Assembly (NCBI GenBank): GCA_032017425.1
Contig: DALZPW010000003.1
Length of the DNA: 64,000 bases
Direction: 5' to 3' (one strand)
Source of the DNA: Faucicola tetraodonis
GTDB taxonomy: Bacteria > Pseudomonadota > Gammaproteobacteria > Pseudomonadales > Moraxellaceae
Shown here: positions 1 to 8,596 of the stretch, in pieces
Layout of the letters: each line of letters starts with the position of its first letter
Position numbering within the stretch: the stretch's first letter is position 1
The notes under the pieces: model-generated
The model's input: the letters and a program-made list of their open reading frames with translations, nothing else
The model's database searches: none
What the model was told of the DNA's origin: nothing
Position numbers and translations under genes: made by a program

Positions 1-1134
1 TGCTTCAGGTGTCATGCGAAAATGGGTCGTCGTCGCAGGATGGGTAATGGTGCTTTTGGCATCGCCTAGGTTGTTGGTAATCGAAATCATGTTGGTACTA
101 TCGATAACATGCCAGGCTGCCGCTTGGTCAGCTACCTCAAAGCCAATAATGGCGCCAAACGCACCGCCTTGCACATTTTTGAGTGCGGTGTGTTGGCGTT
201 TGGCGATGTCATGGGATGGGTGATCGGGCAACCCTGAAAAATGGACTTTGCTGACTTTTGGGTGATTGTGCAAAAATTTAGCGATTTGATTGGCATTTTC
301 ACAGTGAGCTTTCATACGCAGTGACAAGGTTTCTAGACCCTTTAGCAACACCCACGCATTAAAGGGCGATAGACTAATCCCACCGGTACGCACTACCCCA
401 AAGGCTTTTTCCATCAATTCATTGTTGCCGACCAATGCACCGCCTAGCACACGGCCTTGACCGTCAATATATTTACTGGCGGAATGTAATACCACATCCG
501 CACCCAACATCAAAGGTTTTTGAATGGCGGGGGTTGCAAAGCAGTTATCGACGATTAATAGCGCATCGTGGTCGTGCGCCAACCTTGATAAAAAGCTTAA
601 ATCGGCAATTTGCGCCAAAGGATTGGAGGGGCTTTCGCAGTACAGCACCTTGGTATTTGGCTGCATCGCCTGTTGCCAAGCGTCATTGTCAAAGCAGTCA
701 ACATAACTCACCTCAACCCCAAACGCTTTAAAGTAGGTATCAAACAGGGCGACCGACGAGCCAAATAATTGCTTGGCTGCTAGCAGATGGTCACCTGCTT
801 GAAGGTACGCCAAACACATGGTCAAAATCGCGCCCATGCCTGATGCGGTTGCCACGCAGCGCTCGCCTTCCTCTAAAGCTGCCAATCTGCGCTCAAAAGC
901 GCGCACGGTTGGATTGGTATGGCGAGAGTAGACATTGCCTTTTTTATTGCCATTAAAATGGTCGGCGGCATCGGCGGCATTTTTGTATACGTAGGAGCTG
1001 GTGGTAAAAATCGCTTCGTTATGTTCGCCTTCATCGGTACGGTGATAACCGCCGCGCACGGCGATGGTTTGGTCGGCATACTCTAGGCTTAAATCAAGTG
1101 CATCACTTTGCCAGTTGGGGTCTAATTGGGTCAT
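1..1134 (-). CDS. metZ: O-succinylhomoserine sulfhydrylase, 5' part (runs off left edge)
   Basis: PLP-dependent enzyme of the Cys/Met metabolism family that makes homocysteine from O-succinylhomoserine and sulfide in methionine synthesis. The reading frame is open from the ATG at 1134 to base 1 (378 codons, no stop), so the last part of this roughly 400-residue enzyme lies outside the window. Seen: the N-terminal stretch FTTSSYVY, the YSRHTNPT substrate/PLP loop, TASGMGA, and the Schiff-base lysine in HSASKYIDGQGR (Lys221). The FTTSSYV and KYIDGQGR segments match my memory of Pseudomonas MetZ better than MetB or MetC, so direct sulfhydrylation is the likely route. It is divergent from the phospholipase D gene, with about 150 bp between them. 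Confidence 0.93.
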   Translation of the reverse strand, partial: MTQLDPNWQSDALDLSLEYADQTIAVRGGYHRTDEGEHNEAIFTTSSYVYKNAADAADHFNGNKKGNVYSRHTNPTVRAFERRLAALEEGERCVATASGMGAILTMCLAYLQAGDHLLAAKQLFGSSVALFDTYFKAFGVEVSYVDCFDNDAWQQAMQPNTKVLYCESPSNPLAQIADLSFLSRLAHDHDALLIVDNCFATPAIQKPLMLGADVVLHSASKYIDGQGRVLGGALVGNNELMEKAFGVVRTGGISLSPFNAWVLLKGLETLSLRMKAHCENANQIAKFLHNHPKVSKVHFSGLPDHPSHDIAKRQHTALKNVQGGAFGAIIGFEVADQAAAWHVIDSTNMISITNNLGDAKSTITHPATTTHFRMTPEA

Positions 1135-1290
1135 AATGTTACATCTTTTGTGCATCAAATAAATTATGATAGCATAAGTTGGATTTGATAGTGGCTTTCA
1201 AGTCAGTATTTTATGCAAAAACGCCATGGCAACCAACTTTTCTTAGGTGAGTGCCACGTTAATCAGTGATTTTTTAAAAGGATTCAGGCT

Positions 1291-3003
1291 TTGGTAGCAG
1301 CATTTTATTCAGTATCTGTTGGCTTTGTCAAACTAGTATTGGTCACCTTGGCATCGCAAAAACTCACTACCAAAATTGTGACATTTTGCTTGCCATTGCT
1401 ATTTACGCTGCTACTTACGCTACTTACCGCTTGCCAAATGCTGCCGAACAACCCTCATATCACCACTACGCCAACTGTGTCAACGCAGCTGACAGGTGCG
1501 CAAAAATTTTCCGAAAAATCGCGTATACAAGGTCAGTATTTAATCAGTCGTATCAGTGCTAGCAAAAACCCCTCACCGAGCAAATTTTCCGGTTATTATC
1601 CGCTGATTGATAGCAGTGATGCGTTCGCCTCACGCAGTATTTTGACCGAGATGGCTCAGCAGACCATCGATATCCAATACTATATTTGGCACAACGATGC
1701 AGCAGGACAATTGATGCTCAAAGACTTGTACCAAGCCGCCAATCGTGGTGTCAAAATACGGCTGTTACTCGATGATTTGAACACCAATCCGGAACTTGAC
1801 CAACAGCTGCTTGCCTTTGCGGCGCATGCTAATATCCAAGTGCGATTGATTAACCCCAAAGTGGTACGCGGCTTTACCCCCGCCAATTTTGTGGTGGCAC
1901 TGCCCCGCTACCAACGCCGCATGCACAATAAAAGCATGACCTTTGACCGCCAGTTATCCATCATTGGTGGGCGCAATATTGGCGATGAATATCTGCGTAA
2001 AGATAGCATCGCTGAGTTTGCTGATTTGGATGTGTTGCTTGCCGGCAAAGTGGTCAACCAAATCAATGATAGTTTTGAAGATTATTGGGATAGTCCTCTA
2101 TCGTATGATATCGAGCGTTTGGTCAGACCCTCAAAAAACCCCGATCGTAATAAAAGCGATGAGCCATTTTTGGGGACTTTGACGGCGATTGCACCGATCA
2201 ACAGCCAGTCTCATCTGCATAAAAGCTCGCAACTTTATCGGGTACAAAATGGCGCAATAGTCGATAAACAACTGTATAACAAAAAAATCCAATTTCGTTG
2301 GCAACCGATGGAATTTTTGGCAGATGATGTCAAAAAACTGCTTAATCAAGATGATAAAGATAGCCGATTGGTATCCAAGCTTCGGGCACGTATTGGCACC
2401 CCAAAACAGCAATTGACCATTGTCTCATCGTATTTTGTGCCCACTGATTTGGGCGTACTGCAACTAAGCAAACTCATGGAAAACGGGGTAAAAATCAATA
2501 TTTTTACCAACTCGTATGAATCAACCGATGTGCCTATCGTGCATTCCGGGTATAACGTGGCACGCGTGCCGATGCTCAAAGCAGGGATTGCGCTTTATGA
2601 GTTAAAATCATCTGCCGATGCAGACTTTCGCCGCAAAAAACGTAGCTTATATCGCAGTAAGTATAGCACCAGTTTGCATACCAAAGCCTTTGCGGTGGAT
2701 GACAAATATACGTTTATCGGTTCTTACAATGTGGATCCGCGCTCTGCCAACATCAATACTGAGCTTGGTGTGCTGATTGAAGATAAAGCGCTTGCCAAAT
2801 CCTTTCATAATACGTTTGATAACTCTATGCTCAATATCAGTTACCGCGTACATCTTAAGGATAATGAACAACTGATGTGGCAAACCCATGATGATAAAAC
2901 CAATAAAAAGCTTATCAGCTTAGATAAAGAGCCGCATATGACGTTTGTCAATGGACTTTGGCTAAAGATTTTTTCTGCCTTGCCATTTAAGCGCTTATTG
3001 TAA
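1291..3003 (+). CDS. Phospholipase D / cardiolipin synthase-like lipoprotein
   Basis: 570-residue protein with two HKD phosphodiesterase motifs: HNKSMTFD (His212, Lys214, Asp219) followed by GGRNIGDEY, and HTKAFAVDD (His463, Lys465, Asp470) followed by GSYNVDPRSANINTE. This pattern is typical of the ClsC/YmdC branch of phospholipase D-type enzymes, which transfer phosphatidyl groups in cardiolipin synthesis. A hydrophobic N-terminus ends in the lipobox LLTAC (Cys48), so I infer a lipoprotein facing the periplasm. The start is a TTG with AAAAGGAT about 9 nt upstream. No ATG occurs before the lipobox, so a non-ATG start is needed; GTG at 1378 is a shorter alternative. Substrate is not determinable from sequence. 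Confidence 0.85.
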   Translation: MVAAFYSVSVGFVKLVLVTLASQKLTTKIVTFCLPLLFTLLLTLLTACQMLPNNPHITTTPTVSTQLTGAQKFSEKSRIQGQYLISRISASKNPSPSKFSGYYPLIDSSDAFASRSILTEMAQQTIDIQYYIWHNDAAGQLMLKDLYQAANRGVKIRLLLDDLNTNPELDQQLLAFAAHANIQVRLINPKVVRGFTPANFVVALPRYQRRMHNKSMTFDRQLSIIGGRNIGDEYLRKDSIAEFADLDVLLAGKVVNQINDSFEDYWDSPLSYDIERLVRPSKNPDRNKSDEPFLGTLTAIAPINSQSHLHKSSQLYRVQNGAIVDKQLYNKKIQFRWQPMEFLADDVKKLLNQDDKDSRLVSKLRARIGTPKQQLTIVSSYFVPTDLGVLQLSKLMENGVKINIFTNSYESTDVPIVHSGYNVARVPMLKAGIALYELKSSADADFRRKKRSLYRSKYSTSLHTKAFAVDDKYTFIGSYNVDPRSANINTELGVLIEDKALAKSFHNTFDNSMLNISYRVHLKDNEQLMWQTHDDKTNKKLISLDKEPHMTFVNGLWLKIFSALPFKRLL

Positions 3004-3302
3004 GCTGATATATTACAAAAAACACACATTTTTGATAGTAAAAATAGTACCAAAATCACTATAGTATGCGGTTTCAAAAAGTAATATATCTCAACTGTTA
3101 AATCATGACGTTTGCTTGTAATATTTATTTAAATAATTAAATTTATTACAGTTTTGATAAATTACTGTTCAATTTGTCAAGTGATTTAATTTGTCAGGTG
3201 AATAGTGACGAATTTAATTCTTTAGCGCGTTAGATAACCTATCTGTCCATTGATTATAAAGCTTGCAGACCTTTAGCCAGCTTCTAGGTGATATTGTCGA
3301 CT

Positions 3303-4625
3303 ATGCCATTTTTTCATGATGCCAACGAAGAAATTAGGGATTTAAATCGCTACGAAAAAAACGTGGTGTATTTAACGATTTTTGGGGCTTTTTTTGCTTC
3401 CTTTGATTTTACGATTTATTTTTATTTTAATGATAGTATCAATCAAGCTTTTTTCCCAGAAAATATACCTGAGTCGTTAAAGTCGATTTGTTTTTTGCTG
3501 CTGATTTTAGCCGGTTATATGTCAAGACCGCTAGGCGGTTTGATATTGGGTGATATCGGCGATCGCTATGGCAGAAAACATGTGTTGCTGTATAGTTTGC
3601 TATTGGTGGGTGCGTCTGGTTTAGTGATTGCCTGTTTGCCTAGCTATCATCATATAGGTGTGGCAGCGATTGTTCTCATGCTATTATTGCGTTTAATTCA
3701 AGGCTTTGGCTATGGGGCTGAGGTGCCCGCTTCATGGGTATATATTGCTGAGCATATGCCACGGCGTCAATTAGGGTCAGTGTGTGGCGGTCTTATTAGT
3801 GCACTGATTTTGTCGACTTTGATGGGCAATATTTTAAGCTCCACTTTATCAAATATGCTCACCCCTACCCAGATGCAATCGTATGGGTGGCGTATTCCTT
3901 TTGTCCTCGCCAGTATCGGTACGCTATTTGCGGTGCTGTTACGAACCAAGCTTGAAGAAACCCCGCTTTGGCTGATGGCTAAGTCTAAAAATCGCTTGGT
4001 TAAACGTCTGCCGATACGCCGAGCTATTATCAAATACCGTTATGGTACGGTGATGACGCTGGGCTTGTCCTGGTTTACCGCCAGTGTTTATTTGACGATT
4101 TATTTGCTTTTGCCGATTTTGGGCATCCAGTTTTTTGATGTCGATACCAGTTTGATGATGATATCCAATGGAGTGGGTATTATCTTTGGTGGATTGGGGG
4201 CTTTAACCTATGGTTATTTTGCCGATCGTTTTAATTCAGGTCGTGTATTTACTTTAGGCTGTATATTTTTAAGCATTGCCAGTGTTATTTTCTTTGTTTC
4301 ATTGAAAAACAGTAGCGAGTTACTACTGATTAACTATGCGATTTTAGGATTTTTCTCTGGCGTGATTGGCTTAGTCCCAAGTATTTGTGTGCGTCTGTTT
4401 CCGGTTGGGGTACGCCTAAGTGGTATTAGCTTTAGCTATAACGTGGCGTATGCATTGGCAGGCGCATTATTGCCTGTGCTATTGGTTTATTTTTCACGTA
4501 AATTAATGCTTTCAAGCGCCTTGTATCTGGTGTTTGTCTGTGTGATTGGCATTATCATGGGTATATTGTTGACCAATTTGCATGGTTTGTATCGCATGGA
4601 AGATAAGCGGCTGATGAATTCGTGA
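3303..4625 (+). CDS. MFS transporter, metabolite:H+ symporter (MHS/ProP-like) type
   Basis: About 440-residue polytopic membrane protein with roughly 12 hydrophobic segments. The loop GDIGDRYGRKHVL (MFS signature between helices 2 and 3), RLIQGFGYGAEVPAS in helix 4 and a second-half loop YGYFADRFNSGR place it in the sugar/metabolite:H+ symporter group. The substrate is unknown. I chose ATG at 3303, which has AGGTGA about 11 nt upstream; an in-frame GTG at 3288 lies inside that ribosome-binding site and would add five residues. The gene stands alone between long AT-rich flanks and is visibly T-rich compared with its neighbours, which may only reflect the hydrophobic protein. Confidence 0.82.
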   Translation: MPFFHDANEEIRDLNRYEKNVVYLTIFGAFFASFDFTIYFYFNDSINQAFFPENIPESLKSICFLLLILAGYMSRPLGGLILGDIGDRYGRKHVLLYSLLLVGASGLVIACLPSYHHIGVAAIVLMLLLRLIQGFGYGAEVPASWVYIAEHMPRRQLGSVCGGLISALILSTLMGNILSSTLSNMLTPTQMQSYGWRIPFVLASIGTLFAVLLRTKLEETPLWLMAKSKNRLVKRLPIRRAIIKYRYGTVMTLGLSWFTASVYLTIYLLLPILGIQFFDVDTSLMMISNGVGIIFGGLGALTYGYFADRFNSGRVFTLGCIFLSIASVIFFVSLKNSSELLLINYAILGFFSGVIGLVPSICVRLFPVGVRLSGISFSYNVAYALAGALLPVLLVYFSRKLMLSSALYLVFVCVIGIIMGILLTNLHGLYRMEDKRLMNS

Positions 4626-4719
4626 GTTTTTTCATCCCTAATAGTTGTTTTACCATCGCTTTTTTTAGCGCTTTCTTTGACAGATTAGCTATAGATTAGC
4701 CACTTTTTTTGAATATTTG

Positions 4720-4755
4720 CCTATGACACTGCCTATAACCCTGCCTATGACCTCA
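4720..4755 (+). repeat. 12-bp imperfect tandem repeat x3 over the dusA start
   Basis: Three adjacent 12-mers, CCTATGACACTG, CCTATAACCCTG and CCTATGACCTCA. They encode the low-value N-terminus MTLPITLPMTS of dusA and supply alternative start codons at 4723 and 4747. Confidence 0.8.
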
Positions 4756-5715
4756 ATGCAGCATAAACGATTGTCCACCGCCCCGATGATTGATTGGAGT
4801 ACACGCGATTATTGTTACTTTGCTCGATTATTCAATCCTTATACTTACCTTTATACTGAAATGATAAGTACCTCGGCGATATTGCAGGGAGATACAGACT
4901 ATCAGCTGCGATTTTATCCCAATGAACATCCTTTGGTGCTTCAGCTTGGCGGCTCAAATCCTGATGAATTGGCGCGCTGTGCTAAAATCGGGCAAGACTA
5001 CGGTTACGATGAAATCAACCTAAATGTTGGCTGTCCGTCCGATCGGGTACAACATTATAAAATCGGGGCTTGCTTGATGGCAGAGCCCAAATTGGTGGCA
5101 GATATTGTCTCTGCGATGCGCGATGCGGTGGATATTCCTGTCACTGTCAAGCATCGCATTGGCATTGATAATTTTGATAGTTATGAGTTTATGGCGGATT
5201 TTGTAGATCATGTGGTGAAAGCAGGTTGTCAGCATGTCATCGTCCATGCGCGCACTGCTTGGCTACAAGGCTTAAGCCCTAAACAAAATCGTGAAATTCC
5301 GCCCCTTCGCTATGAGGATGTGTACCGCTTAAAGCAGGATTTTCCCGATATATTTGTGGAAATCAATGGCGGTATCACCACTATTGATGCAATCAAAACC
5401 CATCTGACGAAAGTCGATGGCGTGATGATTGGGCGGGAAGCTTATCACAACCCTTATATTCTAGCCGAAGCCATGCAGCTGTGGGGCGAGCCTGTGCCTA
5501 GCCGAGCGGATATTTTTTATCAGTTACTGGATTTTTTGGCAGCCAGTGACGCGCGTGGCACACCCTTGACGGCCATTATGCGCCATTATTTGGGCTTGTT
5601 TCAAGGATTGACAGGCAGTCGTAAATGGCGTCAGGCACTTAGCGGGCAAAAATCCCTCTCGGTCGCCCAAGTTCGTGAAGCGGGTGAAGCGGTTTTGGCG
5701 TTAAATGCGGGTTAA
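4723..5715 (+). CDS. dusA: tRNA-dihydrouridine synthase A
   Basis: FMN-dependent reductase that forms dihydrouridine at positions 20/20a of the tRNA D-loop. Seen: APMIDWSTRDYCYF and YTEMISTSAIL near the N-terminus, the catalytic cysteine in NVGCPSDRVQ (Cys104 from this start), KHRIGID, VHARTAWLQGLSPKQNR, and EINGGITT with GVMIGREAYHNP near the phosphate-binding end. This set is specific to DusA. The first residues come from a 12-bp tandem repeat, and no good ribosome-binding site precedes any of the candidates (ATG 4723, 4747 or 4756), so the true start is uncertain by about 11 codons. Convergent with the CPBP protease gene. Confidence 0.93.
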   Translation: MTLPITLPMTSMQHKRLSTAPMIDWSTRDYCYFARLFNPYTYLYTEMISTSAILQGDTDYQLRFYPNEHPLVLQLGGSNPDELARCAKIGQDYGYDEINLNVGCPSDRVQHYKIGACLMAEPKLVADIVSAMRDAVDIPVTVKHRIGIDNFDSYEFMADFVDHVVKAGCQHVIVHARTAWLQGLSPKQNREIPPLRYEDVYRLKQDFPDIFVEINGGITTIDAIKTHLTKVDGVMIGREAYHNPYILAEAMQLWGEPVPSRADIFYQLLDFLAASDARGTPLTAIMRHYLGLFQGLTGSRKWRQALSGQKSLSVAQVREAGEAVLALNAG

Positions 5716-5732
5716 AAGTTAGCTAAAAAAGA

Positions 5733-6467
5733 CTAGCTGTATAAATACTGCCACATCGCCAAGCCATTATTCATCATATGCAACACCACAGGCAATAACA
5801 GTGACCCTGACATGATACGCCCATAGCTAAATAACATCGCTAGACAAAAAATCCCCAACAACTCGACCACCCCGTATTGCATATGAATCACCGCAAATAC
5901 AATACTGGTCAGCACACTGGCACCCCACATACCGAGCTTTGAGCTGGCAAGCCCTGTCCACATAAACCCGCGAAATATCACTTCTTCATAAATCGGCGCA
6001 AATACCACCATCGCCATTACCAGCAGCCACCGTGGATGTGCGGACTCAGCAAGATTGTCCATAAACATCATGGGCTCGCGACCCAGCCAGACGGTGACTA
6101 GATTGATGATAACATTTAGCACAATCAGCAGCGCGCTACATTGTAACAACTGATACCAAGTAAAGGATTTAAGGGCAAGATAATCTTTGATACGGCTGCT
6201 TTTAAATCGAATAAACAAATAAACGCAGCCGAGCACCATGACTAAGGTAAAGCCTAGCGACAAGCTCATTAAGGTGCCGTTTTCACTGCCCTGCAACACT
6301 TTTTCAGCGATATCCAAATTTGCTGCATCTTGTAGCACCCATGGTGCAAATAGCACCACGCCAATCAATTGACTGGCAAAAAACACCGCCAATAACACCA
6401 TAGATAGCACAATGGTCTTTGGCAAATCGTAGATGGGGGTGCTAGGCTGTAATGATAAATTTTGCAC
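5733..6467 (-). CDS. CPBP-family intramembrane metalloprotease
   Basis: 244-residue membrane protein with about seven hydrophobic segments and the CPBP/Abi (CAAX protease-like) motifs: EEVIFRGF (Glu161, Glu162, Arg166), AVIHMQYG (His195) and LHMMNNG near the end. Family members are Rce1-related glutamate intramembrane proteases; bacterial roles vary and the substrate here is unknown. The start is a GTG with AAAGGG about 6 nt upstream. It is the last gene of a three-gene run (sppA, alpha/beta hydrolase, this gene), 29 bp behind the hydrolase. Confidence 0.85.
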   Translation of the reverse strand: MQNLSLQPSTPIYDLPKTIVLSMVLLAVFFASQLIGVVLFAPWVLQDAANLDIAEKVLQGSENGTLMSLSLGFTLVMVLGCVYLFIRFKSSRIKDYLALKSFTWYQLLQCSALLIVLNVIINLVTVWLGREPMMFMDNLAESAHPRWLLVMAMVVFAPIYEEVIFRGFMWTGLASSKLGMWGASVLTSIVFAVIHMQYGVVELLGIFCLAMLFSYGRIMSGSLLLPVVLHMMNNGLAMWQYLYS

Positions 6468-6496
6468 ATTAAACCCTTTAATGGATGTTTATGTTG

Positions 6497-7420
6497 TTAC
6501 TGACTATCATGATTGACTGAGTGAATAAGCGCTTTGATTCGTTCAACCGTACTGGCTGGGTATTCTAGCGGGAACATATGCCCACCTTCATGCACTTCAA
6601 AATCAATGCCCATACGCCGTTTGACCAGCGCCGGAAACCCGCGTTTGAGAAACAGGCTATCTTTACCAGTTATTTGCTTGGCAACGACAGCCGGCGGATG
6701 ATTAGGTTTTTGCCAGTATAGCGAGGGGTTGGTGCGAAACACCGCCACTTCCACCGCTTTTGGAATGGTAAGCGTCACTTGCCCATCTGCGGTATCAGTC
6801 AAGCCATAACGAATAAAATCATTAAAACAGTGCTCATCAAAGTGTCGATAGAATGCTTTATGTCGCAGATGCTCGTAGGCGACTTCACGGCTTGGCCATA
6901 TATCACGGCGATGGCTTGATAGACCTGCAGGCGTGAGCCTATCTACCAACCGTGGGCTAAAGCGTTTTGCCCAATGCAGTGCCATTGAATAGTAGCCATG
7001 AATGAGCGGTGGGTCTAAGGCAATCACTTGGCTAAATAACTCGGGCGCTTGATAGCTGGCTTGCAGCGTACACAATGCGCCAAGCGAATGCCCTAGCCCG
7101 ATGACCTTGGTTTGCCCGCGCGCGCTTAAGTGCGCTTGGATGCTATCAATCACTTGTTGGGTCAGTTTCTGCCAATGATTATCAACCGGATAACGCGGGT
7201 CAATGCCTAGCGCTGGAATATAAACAATATCAAATTCATCACTCAGCAAATCAAACAGATATTGATAGGTTTGCGATGGAATCCCATTGGCATGCGCAAA
7301 GTGTATCAAGGGTTTTTGCCCTGTCCCTTCTATCGCTGTTATCCTCTCTATGCCTGTCGCTAGCGTTGGCGAAGAAGGCAAACGATTGGCTAACGGATGC
7401 TGGCTCGTCTCAGATGACAT
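6497..7420 (-). CDS. Alpha/beta hydrolase
   Basis: 307-residue alpha/beta-hydrolase-fold protein. The nucleophile elbow is GLGHSLGA (Ser112), the oxyanion region is FAHANGIPS (residues 41-49), and the catalytic histidine is probably the one in HEGGHMFPLE near residue 280. There is no signal peptide, so it is likely cytoplasmic. The gene starts 2 bp after the stop of sppA, and its ribosome-binding site AAAGGGA lies inside the sppA coding end, so the two are probably translated together. The substrate cannot be assigned; esterase or thioesterase-like activity is an inference from the fold. Confidence 0.8.
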   Translation of the reverse strand: MSSETSQHPLANRLPSSPTLATGIERITAIEGTGQKPLIHFAHANGIPSQTYQYLFDLLSDEFDIVYIPALGIDPRYPVDNHWQKLTQQVIDSIQAHLSARGQTKVIGLGHSLGALCTLQASYQAPELFSQVIALDPPLIHGYYSMALHWAKRFSPRLVDRLTPAGLSSHRRDIWPSREVAYEHLRHKAFYRHFDEHCFNDFIRYGLTDTADGQVTLTIPKAVEVAVFRTNPSLYWQKPNHPPAVVAKQITGKDSLFLKRGFPALVKRRMGIDFEVHEGGHMFPLEYPASTVERIKALIHSVNHDSQ

Positions 7421-7422
7421 GG

Positions 7423-8505
7423 TTATTGCATCCCTTTGTCATTTGCAGCCGCTTGGGTTAATTGGCTGGCAAAGCCTTTGGAGACCGTTTCACCAAAACC
7501 ATAACCGATTTGACTGGCAAATTTACCGAACACTTTTTTCACTGGGTCTTCTGGGTTATATTCCACGACATTATCTAGTTTTAGCTGAGACTCAAGGGTG
7601 CTGATGCCGCCTTTTTTATCCGCCAAACCGAGATTAATCGCTTGCTCACCACTCCAAAATAACCCAGAAAAAAGCTGATTGGCGTCAGGGTTTTTGAGGC
7701 GATTGCCACGACCTTGTTTGACAGCATTGATAAAATGGGCGTGGGTGTTATCAAGGACACCTTGTACATGCTGGCGCTCAAACTCGGAGAGCGGGCGGCT
7801 CATGCTTAAAATATCTTTGTGCGCACCGGCTGTCATGGTGCCATCTTTCACGCCAAATTTATCCATCAAACCTTGGACATTGTAGCTTGGCATAATCACG
7901 CCGATTGAGCCGACCAAGCTTGAGGGATTGACCCAAATTTCATCAGCTGCAGATGCGATATAATACGCGCCTGAAGCACCCATATCTTCGATAACGGCAT
8001 ACAGTTTTTTGTTAGGATGCGCCTTTCTTAATTCGGTCATGGTTTGCCAGATTTCATCGGATTGTACAGGCGAGCCACCCGGTGAGTTGATGCGTAATGC
8101 TACCGCTTGCGCTTGGTCGTTGTTAAACGCTTCCGTCAATGCCTCGCCCACCGCTTGACTATTGGCTTCATTGTCGCTGCTGATAACGCCTTTGACATCG
8201 ACGACGGCTAAATGCGGTTTGCTCATATCGATATCACTCATGCCACTTTTGGCAGAACCACTACAGCCTTTGGCTACCGCCGCGCCAAATAGTAGCACAT
8301 AGCCCAAGGTGATGAGCTTAAAGAAAATACCCCAGCGTCTTGCACGGCGCTGCTCCACAAGGCTTGCCATGAGGGTTTTTTCTAGCAATTGCCATTCTTG
8401 GCCTGCGTATGGCGCATTGGGTGGCAAGTTTTGCGCATGGTTTGGATGAATAGATGGCTTTGATTGTGAGGGTTGGTTGGGATCGGGTGGCCAATTATCT
8501 GACAT
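7423..8505 (-). CDS. sppA: Signal peptide peptidase SppA-type S49 protease
   Basis: 360-residue serine protease of family S49 (short, one-domain form). A proline-rich cytoplasmic N-terminus (1-55) is followed by one membrane helix (about 60-79) and an extracytoplasmic protease domain. The Ser/Lys dyad is visible: Ser178 in DMGASGAYYIA and Lys230 in GAHKDILSMSRPLS, matching the spacing of Bacillus SppA. LRINSPGGSP and LVGSIGVI are also family hallmarks. Known role: degrading cleaved signal peptides and membrane fragments. It heads a compact run with the hydrolase and CPBP protease, so a shared job in membrane protein turnover is possible but inferred. Confidence 0.9.
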   Translation of the reverse strand: MSDNWPPDPNQPSQSKPSIHPNHAQNLPPNAPYAGQEWQLLEKTLMASLVEQRRARRWGIFFKLITLGYVLLFGAAVAKGCSGSAKSGMSDIDMSKPHLAVVDVKGVISSDNEANSQAVGEALTEAFNNDQAQAVALRINSPGGSPVQSDEIWQTMTELRKAHPNKKLYAVIEDMGASGAYYIASAADEIWVNPSSLVGSIGVIMPSYNVQGLMDKFGVKDGTMTAGAHKDILSMSRPLSEFERQHVQGVLDNTHAHFINAVKQGRGNRLKNPDANQLFSGLFWSGEQAINLGLADKKGGISTLESQLKLDNVVEYNPEDPVKKVFGKFASQIGYGFGETVSKGFASQLTQAAANDKGMQ

Positions 8506-8596
8506 AAAAGTTCCTTTGCAATAGGTAATTTACCGCCCATGATAGGGGGAAGCGGTCAAAATTACAATCACTCCCTTGTAGCCAAATCGTCAAGTA

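Noticed and set aside
5716..5745. AGCTAAAAAAGACTAGCT hairpin between dusA and the CPBP gene
   Set aside because: Stem too short and no adjacent T tract; not a convincing terminator.
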